Part shown: positions 1-11,414 of the stretch, piece by piece
Numbering within the stretch: position 1 is the first letter of the stretch
How the letters are laid out: every line of letters begins with the position of its first letter
NCBI GenBank assembly: GCA_944990035.1
Contig: CALYLX010000142.1
Span: forward strand, 1,488,001-1,552,000
From: Clitopilus passeckerianus
Taxonomy: Eukaryota; Basidiomycota; Agaricomycetes; Agaricales; Entolomataceae
Reading direction: 5' to 3'
DNA length: 64,000 nt
Program-made: the position numbers and the translations under genes
The notes under the pieces: generated by a model
Told to the model about the DNA's origin: nothing
Database searches by the model: none
What the model saw: the letters and a program-made list of their open reading frames with translations, nothing else

Positions 1-2
1 TT

Positions 3-80
3 GTGCTCCGACTTTTGCACGAGGCTCAAAGCATGGCTCTTGCTGAATCGCAGCGGGGTGCTAAATCCAGAAACAAATGA
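3..80 (+). CDS. possible C-terminal end of an off-window gene (partial)
   Basis: From base 3 one frame reads VLRLLHEAQSMALAESQRG and a few more residues to a TGA at 78-80. It is amphipathic, helix-like and unlike random translation of the neighbouring frames, which break quickly. This suggests the last codons of a rightward gene starting outside the window. No family can be named from 25 residues, and chance is not excluded. Confidence 0.3.
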   Translation: MLRLLHEAQSMALAESQRGAKSRNK

Positions 81-364
81 TGAAGTGACCTGCAACGTGC
101 CCCGAAGCAGCGAGCATTTTTTGACACGAGGGGAGCAACGAGGCAGTCATTGTAAGTCGGTAACAATTATTTTCCTACGCGTCCAGAGTCATGCCAGTCA
201 CCTGGATCACTTGCGCCTTTCGCGACAACAGGCGACACCCGATAGGCGTATGCAAATCCATCGGGTAAAATTGATCTTCAGTTGTCCGTAATTACATCCA
301 AGGCCATCGGAATAGATATATGGCAACAGACCCCTAAATACTACAAGATAAAGTGGAAAACTAG

Positions 365-1550
365 CTACTGAGCAGACTGCGATCTCCCTACGTTGTCTGT
401 AGTGCGATAGTAGAAGATCTGGCAAAGCACCTATGAACACCACAAAACAATCAGATGAACTGGGTGTAGCAGTCAAATTATGATGGGTACTCACGGTTGC
501 ATCTAGAAAGACGGTCAAAGCACTCCCTGTACCAGATATTAGGAGATTCCATCGGATCAGGACAGAAAAGGACTCCACCTGCTAGCCATCCGGCATTTGT
601 GAGAAGGTATTGGGAATCCATGCTCTTGACGCATATCGACAAGGCATATGTTACATTACCAAAGATGGCGTAGAAAAACAGCGCAGGGTGTAAACCCTCG
701 CAGCGAGTTTTGAAATTCTTAGCTAAATGAATTCAATGAGCATCAAGATGACTTCAGGTGATCGAGCAACTGACCTATCTGAGGTACGCGGGCTCCCAAC
801 TTTGTGCAAAGTTTAGCGTTGTGAATTTTTCTGCGAAATTTGAAGTGGCTCACGTAGAGGATAGCGCTCAACCACCCAAGGAATTGAACTTGCCAGCGGG
901 TATCAACCTTGGGAGGCGTATCGTCCTGGTCATTTTGCAATGATCCTATCCACCAAGCAACGACCCCGACAATTACGATGAAGAGCAAAGTTGCAGTATA
1001 CCGTGCGAGTTCATACAACGTCGAGTTCGCCTGTCTCTGAGTGGGTGGTGGAGTAGATAGAAGAGGTTCCTGTTCGTGCTCTGAAGCAGGTCTGCTGCTT
1101 TTACGACGGTAGTAATAAATTTGAGCCAGGAGGACTATGTCGCAGAAAGTATACTGTTGATAACATGTTGAGTACCTACGCGATAAGACAATGAACTTGA
1201 AGGTAACTCACATAGAGCGCCAAAATGATGACAGTAGGGAGCAGGCCTGCCATTAAGGCTCCAAAGAGGTTACTCAAGTCGCCCAGCAGCCATACCACTA
1301 CAAAGAGTATGCTTAACCCTTCTCCCGATTGGAGGACATAGTTTTCGTAAATTTGAGGGGAGTACACTACAATCCTTCGAGTCAAGGGGTCAAATTCAGC
1401 CTGTCCGTGATTCATGCATAGAAGAAAACGGCGCACCAGCAAGCAATCGAAACCCAGCCAAACTACATGCACATGAGCGGTCAACCTCGTATAACTTGGA
1501 AACTTGGGACTCACAATGCTGCTGAGACTGTCACTCGCACCCTCGACCAT
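365..1550 (-). CDS. PQ-loop repeat transporter, vacuolar basic amino acid exporter (Ypq1/PQLC2 family)
   Basis: This is a seven-helix PQ-loop protein, a family that exports lysine, arginine or other cationic amino acids across the vacuolar membrane. The first PQ-loop is seen as VVYSPQIYENYVLQSGEGLS, followed by a helix with WLLGDLSNLFGALMAGLLPT. After a linker with DIVLLAQIYYYRR, the second motif reads LGWLSAILY and, after an intron, LGARVPQI. The last exons read NAGWLAG, then (after a 51-nt intron) GSALTVFLDATV and LCQIFYYRTT before TAG at 365-367. The start is the ATG at 1548-1550, only 124 bp from the divergent PHB2 start. The first exon boundary after about 12 codons is uncertain. All family landmarks are present, so the gene looks intact. 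The substrate is inferred from the family only. Confidence 0.82.
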
Positions 1551-1674
1551 TTTGGGCGCAAATTGAAATGGGTCGGTTAGTGTGACGTGACCGGCAGAGT
1601 TGTGATCTTTTTGTCACTCGATGCGTCAACTGCCGGCAACGAATTACAAACAGTGAAAGCAGACCTAGTTCACC
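1551..1674. promoter_or_regulatory. compact bidirectional promoter between PQ-loop gene and PHB2
   Basis: Only 124 bp separate the two divergent start codons, so both 5' UTRs and both core promoters must share this space. It contains a TGACGTGA-like stretch near 1581-1590, which resembles a CRE/ATF half-site. No TATA box is evident. Shared control is inferred from spacing alone. Confidence 0.5.
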
Positions 1675-2957
1675 ATGAACGGCCAAGAAGCATTTCGAAG
1701 GCTCGCAAACCAGCTAAGGGCGACTAGAGGTGGGAGCGGTGGTGGTGGCTTCCCAGGTGGATCGAAGGGTGCTTTCACTGGCGGTGGACTTCTCCTGGCT
1801 CTCGCTGCTGGAGGTCTCGCAATTAATGCAAGCTTGTTCAATGGTGCGTCACTCCGGCCAATACGCCTGTGCTGTAGCTAATGATTCCCTTTTTAGTTGA
1901 CGGTGGTCATAGAGCTATTAAATACACTCGGTAAGATTCTACAAGAACCAGTCATGGTAACTACTGACTTACCTTACTCCAGTCTGAACGGTGTAACCGA
2001 CACAGTCTACTCTGAAGGAACTCATCTTATGGTAAATATTATAATTTTATTCAAATAGGCATCTTCTGACCTTCCAAAGATACCATGGTTTGAAACACCA
2101 ATCACATTCGACATTCGAGCCAAGCCACGAAGTATTGCGAGCTTGACTGGTACCAAAGGTGCGGTTCTCTCTACTAACAAGTTTTGCCAGTGCTCTGAAG
2201 TGAGCTCTTTTTCCAGACTTGCAAATGGTGAACATTACCTGTCGTGTCTTGTCCCGCCCTTCAACCCAGTCGTTGCCTAAAATATACCGAGAACTCGGGA
2301 AAGACTATGACGAGCGCGTTTTACCTTCCATTGTCAATGAAGTCTTGAAGAGCGTCGTTGCACAATTCAATGCTAGTCAGCTCATCACACAGCGAGAACA
2401 CGTATGTTTTACCTTGCATGCATACTTATCCTGTTTATTGACATGTTCATAGGTCTCAAGGCTTGTTCGAGAGCAACTCTTGCAGAGGGCTAACAAATTC
2501 GACCTTGTGCTTGATGATGTATCAATCACCCATGTTGCTTTCTCTCCCGAGTTTACTCATGCTGTCGAAGCCAAACAGGTGCGCTGCAAGAAACACTTTT
2601 TCACTGAGATACTCACCCTTGTCTAGGTGGCGCAACAAACTGCTCTTCGGGCAGCCTTCTTGGTCGACCAGGCAGTTCAGGAGAAGCAGTCCATCATTGT
2701 TCGTGCTCAGGGAGAAGCACAAAGTGCAGTTCTCATTGGAGATGCCATGCGAAAGAACAAGGGATTCCTGGAACTTCGCCGTTTGGAGGCAGCTCGCGAC
2801 ATCGCTGGCCTACTTTCCGCGTCTGGGAACAAGGTCATGCTGGACTCCGACACATTACTCCTCAACGGTAAGCAGCTTCCCCAGTGTTTTAATCTTAAAT
2901 ACTCACAGCTTCTCAGTGGCCGCAGACGCGAAGGACGTTTTGAACCTCAAAAAGTAG
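1675..2957 (+). CDS. PHB2: prohibitin-2, inner-membrane ring complex subunit
   Basis: Prohibitins form large ring assemblies with PHB1 in the mitochondrial inner membrane, where they hold the m-AAA protease and stabilise respiratory proteins. The product is about 310 residues, normal for PHB2. The N-terminus is glycine-rich ([11 protein letters not shown]) and is followed by a hydrophobic anchor ([17 protein letters not shown]). Next comes the SPFH/band-7 domain: [30 protein letters not shown], and [20 protein letters not shown]. Then there is the coiled-coil segment [17 protein letters not shown] and [15 protein letters not shown]. It ends LNLKK and TAG at 2955-2957. The gene is split by at least six short introns. 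PHB2 rather than PHB1 is favoured by the Gly-rich N-terminal extension and the [19 protein letters not shown] segment. Confidence 0.93.
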
Positions 2958-3116
2958 CTGTACTCTCTGTAATTGCTTTGCAAAATACATTACACTCGCC
3001 TCTCGTCACAGCCACGTGAAGGAAGTCACGGCAAAGCCCGCGTTCTTCGACGCGTCCTGGTACAAAAATGCATATATTCTTACTTACAACATAGCGCTGG
3101 AGAGCGTCGTTCAAAC

Positions 3117-6100
3117 ATGCACACGCCACCCCTGAAACGAAGGAGGATACAAGTGACGCGAGACCTAGCGGATGTCTCCGAAGATGAAGCATCTGACGAT
3201 ACTGAAAGTGCCATGCATGAGGATAATGCGAAATCAAAGCAAGTGAGATGGCAAGCAACGGAACAGGACGGCCCATCTGCTGCATTAGGGGCTGATAGTG
3301 AAGAAAACGAGGAGACTTCTAAGGTGGGTCGACCAAAACTCCAAGCTCGAAATCGGCTTAAGCAGAGTCCTGCAGACGTGTCTTACCACCTGGAACGTGC
3401 AGTTCGTGGTTTCATTCATCAAGCTTCACAGTGCCAGTGGATGCTCATCGGAAATAAAGTGGCAGAATGGGGTGTGCCGTCTACGATTCTCAGAAGGGTG
3501 TGCTCTCCGTCCTTGAAGATACGGAAGAATGGGCACCGTATGACCTGACTAGCATGAGTAAGTAGTTCGTATATACCACTGCGTTTACCAAGATGTTCCC
3601 CCAGTTTTGGAGCAGTTCGGCCCCGATGTTGTATTGACGAGCTCGAAGGCTGAGGATGCCTTTATCGACGAGCTCCGTGACCGCAGTGAGTTTACCATGG
3701 TAAACTCGGACGCTATCTGATTTGAATTCTCTTTTCAGTGGATCAACGTGGTGGTTTCTTTCAAATTAGACCACATAAGGAGTTCACTGCGACACGCGGC
3801 CGTTCTCGGTTACTTTCACTGAACCTACTTTCTGGTCTTCCTTCCAACCCCGCTGAAGACTCAGCTTCAGAAGCCAGCACAACTGGCAGGAATGCGTATG
3901 ATTTTATGCAAGCTCGAAAGGACTCTGTTGGGGATCCAACGCTGCAGAAGTGGAACGCATTGATCAGGATTTCGAACTATGCCTTCGTCGAATCTTCTCC
4001 CCTCTGCGTAAGTCCAATCTGTGAATTCCCTCAGGCTCCTTGACTCACGATTATTTCCAAGTTGGCTTCCATAGGCGCTCTTCTTGACCATCTCGTTCGC
4101 GACCGTGCTGTCAACGATCTTCATGAAGAAGGCATCGATGGCCTGGATGTGTCGCGTATTGAAATCATATCCCTGTCCGTCACTGGTGATCCCGTCAAGT
4201 GCACAACCTCACCTTCTTCCCCTGTCCTAGGAACGAAGTGATGCAGATAAACGGAGACGCGTTGCTGTATGCTACTTCTCCCTGAAGAATTGCATTCGCT
4301 AACCGTTCTTCAGATCCTTGCAAATATTTGAAAATGAAGGTCATGCTTCAATCCACTCTGACAAGACCAAAGAAGGACTTTCTCTTTTTGGTCTCTATTC
4401 CTTTTCCATCTGTTTTGACGAGGCTGACGCAGTGGCATCTTTTACGCAGGTACCTTGGATAACACGAAAACATATTTGGGGCGTTCGTTGATGCGAACTT
4501 GGCTGCTTCGACCCTCTCTTTCACTAGATGTGATCCGCTCTCGCCATGATGCCGTTGCCTGCTTCTCCCACCCGGAGAATATTGCCACTGCGAACCTCAT
4601 ACACGGACACCTAAATGGCATGAAGAATGTTCCTCGAGTCCTTACCATGTTAAAGACGGGTCGAGGAAAGCTATACGACTGGCAGGGGATTGTCAAGGTT
4701 TTGTGCCTTGCCAACCACTAAAAGGTAGCTTACTGATCTAGCCAAAGTTTTCGTTCCATGGCGCTATGATTAGGGACTGCCTCTCTAATTTACACTCAGC
4801 CATGCAAGTTGAATTCATCGCCAAGGCAGGTATTCAACCACCAGATCTCACTTGGCATGGACTTCTAATTATGTTAGCTTACCACTGCATTGGAGAGTGT
4901 GAAGTTCAAGGAGGTCGGTATGAGAATCAATGACGTTGTAAGTGAGGTGACCCCTAGGTTGAAGTTGTAAAGTCAACTATTCTATGCAGATCGATTGGGA
5001 GGAGTCCACAGAAGCTGGCAGGATCTGTGTAAGGCGTAATATTGACGAGGACTTGGACAACAGAAAGCATGTATACAGCGGCATCGACGATGTCTTAGTA
5101 AGTCAAGCTTAAACTTGTCTGTTCTCCCTCTGACTACATCTTGTCAATAGAGCAAAGTCGCCGAACAGATTGCGGACTCTGTGCCGCCTCACTTTTCTTC
5201 CCTCAATGTCGTTTATTTTCCTCAATTAGGTGAGTTCAACACCAAATGTTCGGCTCCATTCTTAGAACATTCAGGCTTCTTGATATGCGTGCCGATGCTA
5301 CCTCAGTGGGAATCTGGAGGTCAAATCGACGATATCGAAGGGTGGAGTTTCCAGGTATTCCCCGCTATTATCTTCAATAAACTGCTGATACGACCCCTAC
5401 CACAGTTTTCGTCAAAGTAGATCTTCCCCATGTCTCCCCTGAGTCACTCTAATAGACGATTTTCTTCAGCGCCAACGTCTACTTCAAGTCTCAGGAGATG
5501 CATGGTGCCATTTTATGTCTGTCATGCCTGCCCGAAATCTTACTTTCCACAGACATGGACGCACATATCGGCGACCTTCATTCAGCGATTGTGGATCGCG
5601 AAATTGAGATCGTCCACGCCCTCCTTGAAGAGATCTTGGTTTACGAGGATCCAATCACTCATGCTTGTCAAATATGCGCTGAACTTGACTGCCTGTTGTC
5701 ATTTGCTGAGGTTTCTAGGGTCAACAATTATCAGAGACCCATAATGATAGAGGAGAATATGATCGACATCATGCAGGGAAGGTAAGTCCTATAATTGGAA
5801 GGAGACAACACGTTATGGAACAGTTTCTAGGCATCCCTTGCAAGAACAGGTTGTCGATATGTTTGTTCCAAACGACGCACACATTGTTGGTGGGGGAAGT
5901 CACGCACCTGGTGCTCGACCACCCAACTCAAAGACTGGTAACAGTATCCTACTATGCACTGGCGCCAACGCTTGTGGGAAGGTAGGTAGAGGTATCCGGA
6001 TGGGTGATGTGTCTAATGAATTATTTTCAGAGCGTTTATCTTAAACAAGTCAGTTGAATGGGATAACCTTGCTCTGATGCAGCCATCTCAACTTGATTAG

Positions 6101-7270
6101 ATCGCCCTCATCCAGATCATGGCGCAGGTCAGTGAGAACCTTCGCGTTCTTTCATTGAGCAGCGTGTAATATTTCTGTAGGTTGGATGGTATGTGTTTGT
6201 CCAGCCGACCAAGCTGTCTAACTAAAGCATGACGGCCCCATTTATAGTTTCGTTCCAGCAGAAGCCGCTACACTTGGTCTTGTGGACAAGAGTAAGTGTC
6301 AGCCTGAAATGTTCTCGCCTGCACTTATGTCAGAACAAGTCTTTACTAGAATCTCCACTAGGGAGTCGGTTTCAAGGGTCCGGGCATAACCAGTTGTTTG
6401 TAAATGGACGCTGAAGAGCTTTTCCAGGTCCAGTCAGCTTTCATGATTGATTTGAACCAAGTTTCCCTTGCGCTGCGAAACTGCACTGGCCGCTCCCTCG
6501 TTCTTCTGGACGAATTCGGAAAAGGAACCCTTGCTACAGGTCCGTTGTACACCGGGCTACGCAAATGTTAGCGAAAAATACCCATCCAAAACAGATGGCG
6601 CAGGCATTTTCTGTGGAGTATTGCAACATCTATTGAAACGCGGGCGCAGCTGCCCCAAGGTCCTCGTTGCGACGCACTTCCATGACGTTTTTCGAGAGGA
6701 TTTGCTTAATCCAGAGAACATTCCCATATCTTTCTGCCACATGCAAGTCTTATTCACAACCAGCGAAGGCCGTATCTTAGAATCAGGAGCCACCTCCGAC
6801 GGGTTCACCAACTCGACCACGGCACAAACGAAGTCTCCCACTGTGGGTGAAAATATAACGTACCTATATCGGTGAGACTTTCGTTTCTTTGTTTGATCAC
6901 TTACTTCACATTGCTACAGCGTGGCTCCTGGGCTATCGTTGAACTCTCACGCAGCGCAATGTGCTGCGTTGTTTGGACTTCCTTCACGCCTGGTCGAGCG
7001 TGCGCAGTATGTCAGGTAAGATACACCACTAAAGTCCAATCTGGCTCTGGTAGACTTTGTCCTGGGTTTAGCAATTTGGTCTCCAATCATGAGATAGGCA
7101 TCCTGCTGGATGAAGACATGTCGTCAAAGGAGAAGGAGGACCTTGCAGACGCGGAAGCAGTTTGCCGGCGTTTTCTGGCTTGGGACCTCGATCATACCAC
7201 GGAGCATTCTACGGCCTCGGTAAAGGATAAGTTGGCAACATGCCTCGGCCTAGACGAAAGAATGGACTAG
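3117..7270 (+). CDS. MSH5: meiotic MutS homologue 5
   Basis: MSH5 pairs with MSH4 to form a clamp on Holliday junctions and promotes meiotic crossovers; it does not act in mismatch repair. The start [10 protein letters not shown] opens an acidic N-terminal tail. The core begins [18 protein letters not shown]. The ATPase begins [16 protein letters not shown], with a Walker A split by introns (TGANACGK, then SVYLKQ, then IALIQIMAQ) and [17 protein letters not shown]. Walker B is [12 protein letters not shown], and the MSH5-typical [16 protein letters not shown] and [11 protein letters not shown] follow. The mismatch-reading domain I is absent, as in other MSH5 proteins. The Walker A has Ala where the MutS family usually has Pro (GPN to GAN). 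The gene has many short introns and ends at TAG 7268-7270. It lies only 160 bp downstream of PHB2. Confidence 0.9.
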
Positions 7271-7498
7271 TCTGGCTCGGGATCCTCTGAAAGTCCTAAC
7301 TTAGAGAGAACCTCTCTCCATGTCATGCCTTTCGTGTATGTATTATCTGTAGCATCTGTGTACAGACACAAAGATTGGAATGTGAAGACAAAACTATTGC
7401 AAACAGTCAAGCTTCAAGCCGTAGTTCCGAACCCCAAAACTGTCACATTGAGCCAAATCAATTGGTCAATGCTACCCCTTAACTCAAAAAAATTGCTC
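7271..7498. other. short convergent spacer between MSH5 and PL14 genes
   Basis: The 228 bp between two stop codons hold only the two 3' UTRs. No gene is seen. Confidence 0.6.
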
Positions 7499-8705
7499 TC
7501 AAAGCTTCTCAGTAATAGCAACAGAAAGGTCAGCAAAGTAGATGTCTTGATCCTTGGGTGACGCCCAGTCGCGGTCGTGGCCTTCAAATCACAAGATCAG
7601 TACATGAACCACCGCCACAAAAGATACAAGGGCTCACCTCCGAAGAATGACTGCATGAAGATTCCCCTTATCCTGCCTTGGTCACTATCTCGAATTTTGA
7701 GCCCGGAGACGTTGACAACACTCTTTCCTTCAACGAATAATTCGAGTTCTCCATCGGTTTTGCCTACAGTGTTGAGCTTGACACGCTCGGAAACAGTGGT
7801 CCATGCGCCTTCCTTGAAATGGAAGCTACCGCGATTCAGCGAAGTGCCGTAGGTGGGGTTGCAGTCGGAGTTGGGGACGGAGCACTGCTTCTTGTTGGCC
7901 TCGAAGCCTGGCTCATCGTAAGGGGGAAGATAGGTGTACATTTCTCCGGCACCCTCGGGGCGCCACATCAGACGTGCAGAGAAGCATTTAATATCTCGAC
8001 GACCACCTGAACAGCCGCGGGAGACTTCATCATTGTCACCACCGTCTAGAAGAAAATGATATTAGTTGTGCATTCCACAGAACGATATGGGGGCTTACAG
8101 AAACCAGGGAGCTTTCCACCTTTGACCCATTCAAAACCCTCGGGGAAGAAAAGGGAGTAGCCAAAGGTAGCCTCCTTTGCCGTGGTGAGGTCCACGTCCT
8201 CGGGGCCACTAATATAGAACGATATTCCACCCGCTGGTGAACCGTCATTGGCGCCAGGACGGTAACTGCCCTTGGGATAATGAGCCTTGAGCGCCTTCTT
8301 ACCCTCGAAGGTAACGTAGGAATATTTGGGCCCTGATGCATGCGTGACACCCAGTGTGCTATCGCTCAAGGGCAGAGAGCCAGAGCCCTCTGCCGTGGTC
8401 CATTTCGAGGTGGCACCATCGACGGGGAACAACCATCCAAGGAGGTCGCCTGCAGCTCGTTTGGTAGCCCATAGCGGGAAGAGCCTGGAGCGGACATGCA
8501 TGGTTAAACCTCGAGATAGGATGGTCGATATAGCAGGCTCAGCCCTGGGTTCTGCAGCGATCGCGGATCGAGCAGCCAGGACCTCAGCATCTTGAGACCG
8601 CCTGTACTTGACTGGTGCAGCGTTGATCGGCGCGACAGAAAAGAGAGCGAATAGCAACACGACGAAACGAAGGGGGGAGAAAACGACAATAGCTGAGCGA
8701 GACAT
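7499..8705 (-). CDS. secreted polysaccharide lyase family 14 protein
   Basis: PL14 enzymes cleave uronic-acid polymers such as glucuronan or alginate by beta-elimination. The N-terminus is a signal peptide (LRFVVLLFALFSVAPINAA), followed by a dibasic KYRR that may be a Kex2 processing site. The catalytic jelly-roll shows FPVDGATSKWTTAEG, GKKALKAHYPKGSYRPG, FGYSLFFPEGFEWVKGGKLP, then after an intron DGGDNDEVSRGCSGGRR and CFSARLMWRPEGAGEMYTYL. It ends FMQSFFGG, an intron, and HDRDWASPKDQDIYFADLSV to TGA at 7499-7501. Fungal PL14 proteins usually have about this length (near 350 residues). The YTYLPP and KGGKLPG blocks are the conserved active-site region. The gene is complete, with three exons. 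The substrate cannot be told from sequence. Confidence 0.85.
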
Positions 8706-8856
8706 CCTGAAAGCAAAGAGCGAAAGATAGCAAAAGAGAGGAATTCCAGAACCTGCTGAAAGGAATGGAGGAACGAAGCAAAAGCCTCGGGGTGAGGTTG
8801 GGAGGACCTGTGAGTACGGGGGCGCCGGGCAAAGATTCCAAGAGAGGGCTGATCCT

Positions 8857-8866
8857 TACTTATAGT
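8857..8866 (-). promoter_or_regulatory. TATA-like box of the PL14 gene
   Basis: On the minus strand this reads ACTATAAGTA, about 155 bp upstream of the PL14 ATG. It is the only clear TATA-like element in the upstream region. Its distance fits a promoter with a long 5' leader, as is common for regulated secreted-enzyme genes. Confidence 0.4.
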
Positions 8867-9519
8867 CCCGAGGCCAAAGGGACCCTGCACAGGTTCTCAG
8901 TGATACAATCACCAGACGCCCCTTGCTACAACAAAGTGAGCTGTGCTGGCTCCATCTCGTCTAAACCCCAGTGGGCCCATCATGGGAATCTTGTGTGTGT
9001 GATGCCCAGAGAACTGTCGAAATGTCAGATTTGACGAAGAAACAGAGCACTGAGACCGCAAGATAAAATCCCGTTGCTGTCGTGCAGGATAAAGATAAGC
9101 ATCAGATATGCCTGAGCAAGTCATCATCGTTGGGAATGTTTCGCGGAAGAGCCACAAGGACCAAGAACCGGCAATCATGCGGGGATTTGACCGTTTCAAG
9201 ATGATTGGCTGGAGAAATGATGACGGTAACAAAAGACATCACCGATTGATCCGTTTCAGCGCTCAACCCAGACGCCGAAATCATTAGATTGAGCCCTTCA
9301 ATTTGCCTTCCGAGCCCATGAGCTACTCTTGTAGCTTGAAGATGTATCTAGAACAAAGTAACTTGTATCATATCTATGATATTGAAGAGAATAGATATCT
9401 AATCTATCGCGAGATGTTCGTTTCTAAACTAGGAAGTCAGAATTATATCAGTACAAACAAAGTTACACGCCGGCGATCCATGGATTGAGAAGACATTGGC
9501 ACCCTACTAAAGGCCACTT
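8867..9519. other. intergenic region upstream of PL14, downstream of phosphate carrier
   Basis: No coding frame longer than chance and no RNA gene is seen. It should contain the upstream control region of the PL14 gene and the 3' UTR of the phosphate carrier. The part near 9330-9470 is AT-rich. Confidence 0.5.
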
Positions 9520-10808
9520 TTAATCAGACTTTCCTTCCTTGTGAATCTCAATCCCAGGTGGCGCATGAAGGGCTTTGAGAATGGATTGAGCTCAGATTAT
9601 TTTGGAGATGAACCAAAGGAATAACATACCCTCTTTAACTGCACCATACATCACAAATTGGGATGAAACGAGACCAGCCGTCATAATCATACGAGGAACC
9701 AGGCCAGCAAATAATCCTCGGAAACCTGCTTCCTTAGCAAGGGTAGCTAGACGATGCATCATGGTGCCTTTAGGACCGTGCCCCTTATTGATCTGACTGA
9801 GGAGTGTGTCCGCAGGCTGTCGAGTGGGTTGATAACCGTTAGCATCATATCATTTATTACTACCATGGCGAACAACTTACCTGACTGAAAATCGCAGCCG
9901 CAAATCCTGCGATAATACCGCTACCGAGGGAGATAGTCAACTTTGATGAATAGGATAGATTCCGCTTCGTTTCTTCGGACATGCTCCTGAATGCGAGTTC
10001 ATGGCATAATTCGTTGACGGTGAATTGGCCAATGGCGAAGGGTATTTGCCTGTGATGGAATGTTCGCACATTGAGATCGTGGTTGAGAAGTCGGGAATGA
10101 CATACTTGAACAAGATAGGTACAAAACCTGCGTAAAGCTCCCGGAGACCACCTTCTCGCGCTAACCGCGTGAAGCCGCTCACCAACCCCGTGGCATAACC
10201 ACGTTGCGACACCAGCCGTATACGGGTGGCCTCAAGAGGTGTGAGTAGTATGTCTGCAAAGAATCTGTCGACGCCCAGCTGTAGTCAGTTTCCGCCTCAG
10301 AAAGCCTTTCTAGGGACATACTCAGCGATGGACGCAGAACCGAGATAGATCGCAGTGCGGTATTTTGTTGCTGTCTCTGAGTCACCGGAGATTTGGACCA
10401 TCTGCCTCTTCCAGAACTCGTAGCCAGCAAATTTTGCACCTCCTTGAACGAGGTAGCCGACTGCTGTTGGACCAAAGCCCGTGAGAAGGGCGCGTGCCCC
10501 TTCGTTGGCTATAACTTGACGAGTGCTCATCACGAAACCTTTGCCTTTGAAGGCTGGGTCCACTTGTATTCTTGTTTTTACAACGTCAATGGCTGAACCT
10601 CTGGTCAGATTACGCGAAGCCTTCTACCACAGCGAACCGCTTACGGGTCATAGCCCCATGGCTAAGGCTTCAGTGAGGGAGGAGACAAGCGTTAGCATGA
10701 GAGGGTTTCTGGGCAAGTATTTGGAGCTTACGTCGCACCAATACCCCCAGCCATGAAGAATGCATAATAGTCGCGTGTAGTGAATGTAGGGACGTTGACC
10801 GGCGCCAT
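9520..10808 (-). CDS. mitochondrial phosphate carrier (MIR1/PIC2 family, SLC25A3-like)
   Basis: This carrier imports phosphate with protons into the matrix for ATP synthesis. It has three mitochondrial carrier repeats, each with a PX[DE]XX[KR] signature: TPIDVVKTRIQ, TPLEATRIRLVSQ and SQPADTLLSQIN. The family-specific GYLVQGGAKFAGYEFWK lies in repeat 1, QIPFAIGQFTVNELCHE in repeat 2, and GLFAGLVPRMIMTAGLVSSQF in repeat 3. The start MAPVNVPTFTTRDYYAFF is at ATG 10806-10808. The stop TAA is at 9520-9522 after IHKEGKSD. Exon 2 is a 17-nt micro-exon (10645-10661) that supplies codons just before the first signature. Without it the reading frame breaks, so it must be included. A palindromic CCAAT pair sits about 65 bp upstream. 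Confidence 0.92.
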
Positions 10809-10870
10809 TTTGGCTTATCGCGAGCTCGAGGACGGTGGGTTTTATTGGATTGAACCCTGACGTCATGAGG

Positions 10871-10881
10871 CCAATGATTGG
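10871..10881. promoter_or_regulatory. palindromic CCAAT pair (CCAATGATTGG)
   Basis: Two CCAAT boxes in inverted orientation share a central G, 63-73 bp upstream of the phosphate carrier ATG. CCAAT is bound by the Hap2/3/5 (NF-Y) complex, which activates respiratory genes in fungi. That fits a carrier needed for oxidative phosphorylation. Function is inferred. Confidence 0.5.
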
Positions 10882-11414
10882 TCGGGCAAGCGGGACCGGA
10901 CTTGCCGGTGCTAATTACAGCCCTTTGCAGCATGGTTCCCCGACAACAAGCGGCACTCTTCCCGCGAACGTCATGGTAGATGAGTAGATTGCAATTATTC
11001 ATCGGGAACCCAAGGAGACTAGCTATAGTGTGTAGCTACTGCAACTTTGACTTGACCAGCGTTCTTTGCTGTCACACCTCGCGTGTAACACGGGAGTCAA
11101 GTCATCCTAAGGTGTCCTGACTCGGCGCGATACTATCCATTACGATCCACTTTTGGGTCAGCTTCAAGCAGAACGGGTTATCCAGAACCTTTAGAGTAAA
11201 GGTTAGCGTTGACTATTCGGCGGTCGGACTCGGCCGATGCAAGAGCTTTTCTCTCAGGAATGGGGATAATGCACTCGGAGCATCAACACGATCGTTAATA
11301 CTTAGCACTGGCATCGTTAGCTCCGGGGTTCTCGCTCGATGGATACAAAAGGATCGATGGATGAAGCACTGTGGACGGTCTCACAGTACCACTCCTTTCC
11401 GCCACCACCGCACT
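10882..11414. other. divergent intergenic region, phosphate carrier and ABM genes
   Basis: Non-coding as far as can be seen. The part from about 11265 onward is repeated about 1.03 kb downstream, ahead of the second ABM copy (near 12303), including a shared GGAGCATCAACACGAT block and an ATACAAAAGGAT block. Confidence 0.5.

Noticed and set aside
7499..10808. carbohydrate gene cluster around PL14
   Set aside because: Neighbours are a meiotic gene and a mitochondrial carrier; PL4 is 35 kb away, so no cluster is supported.
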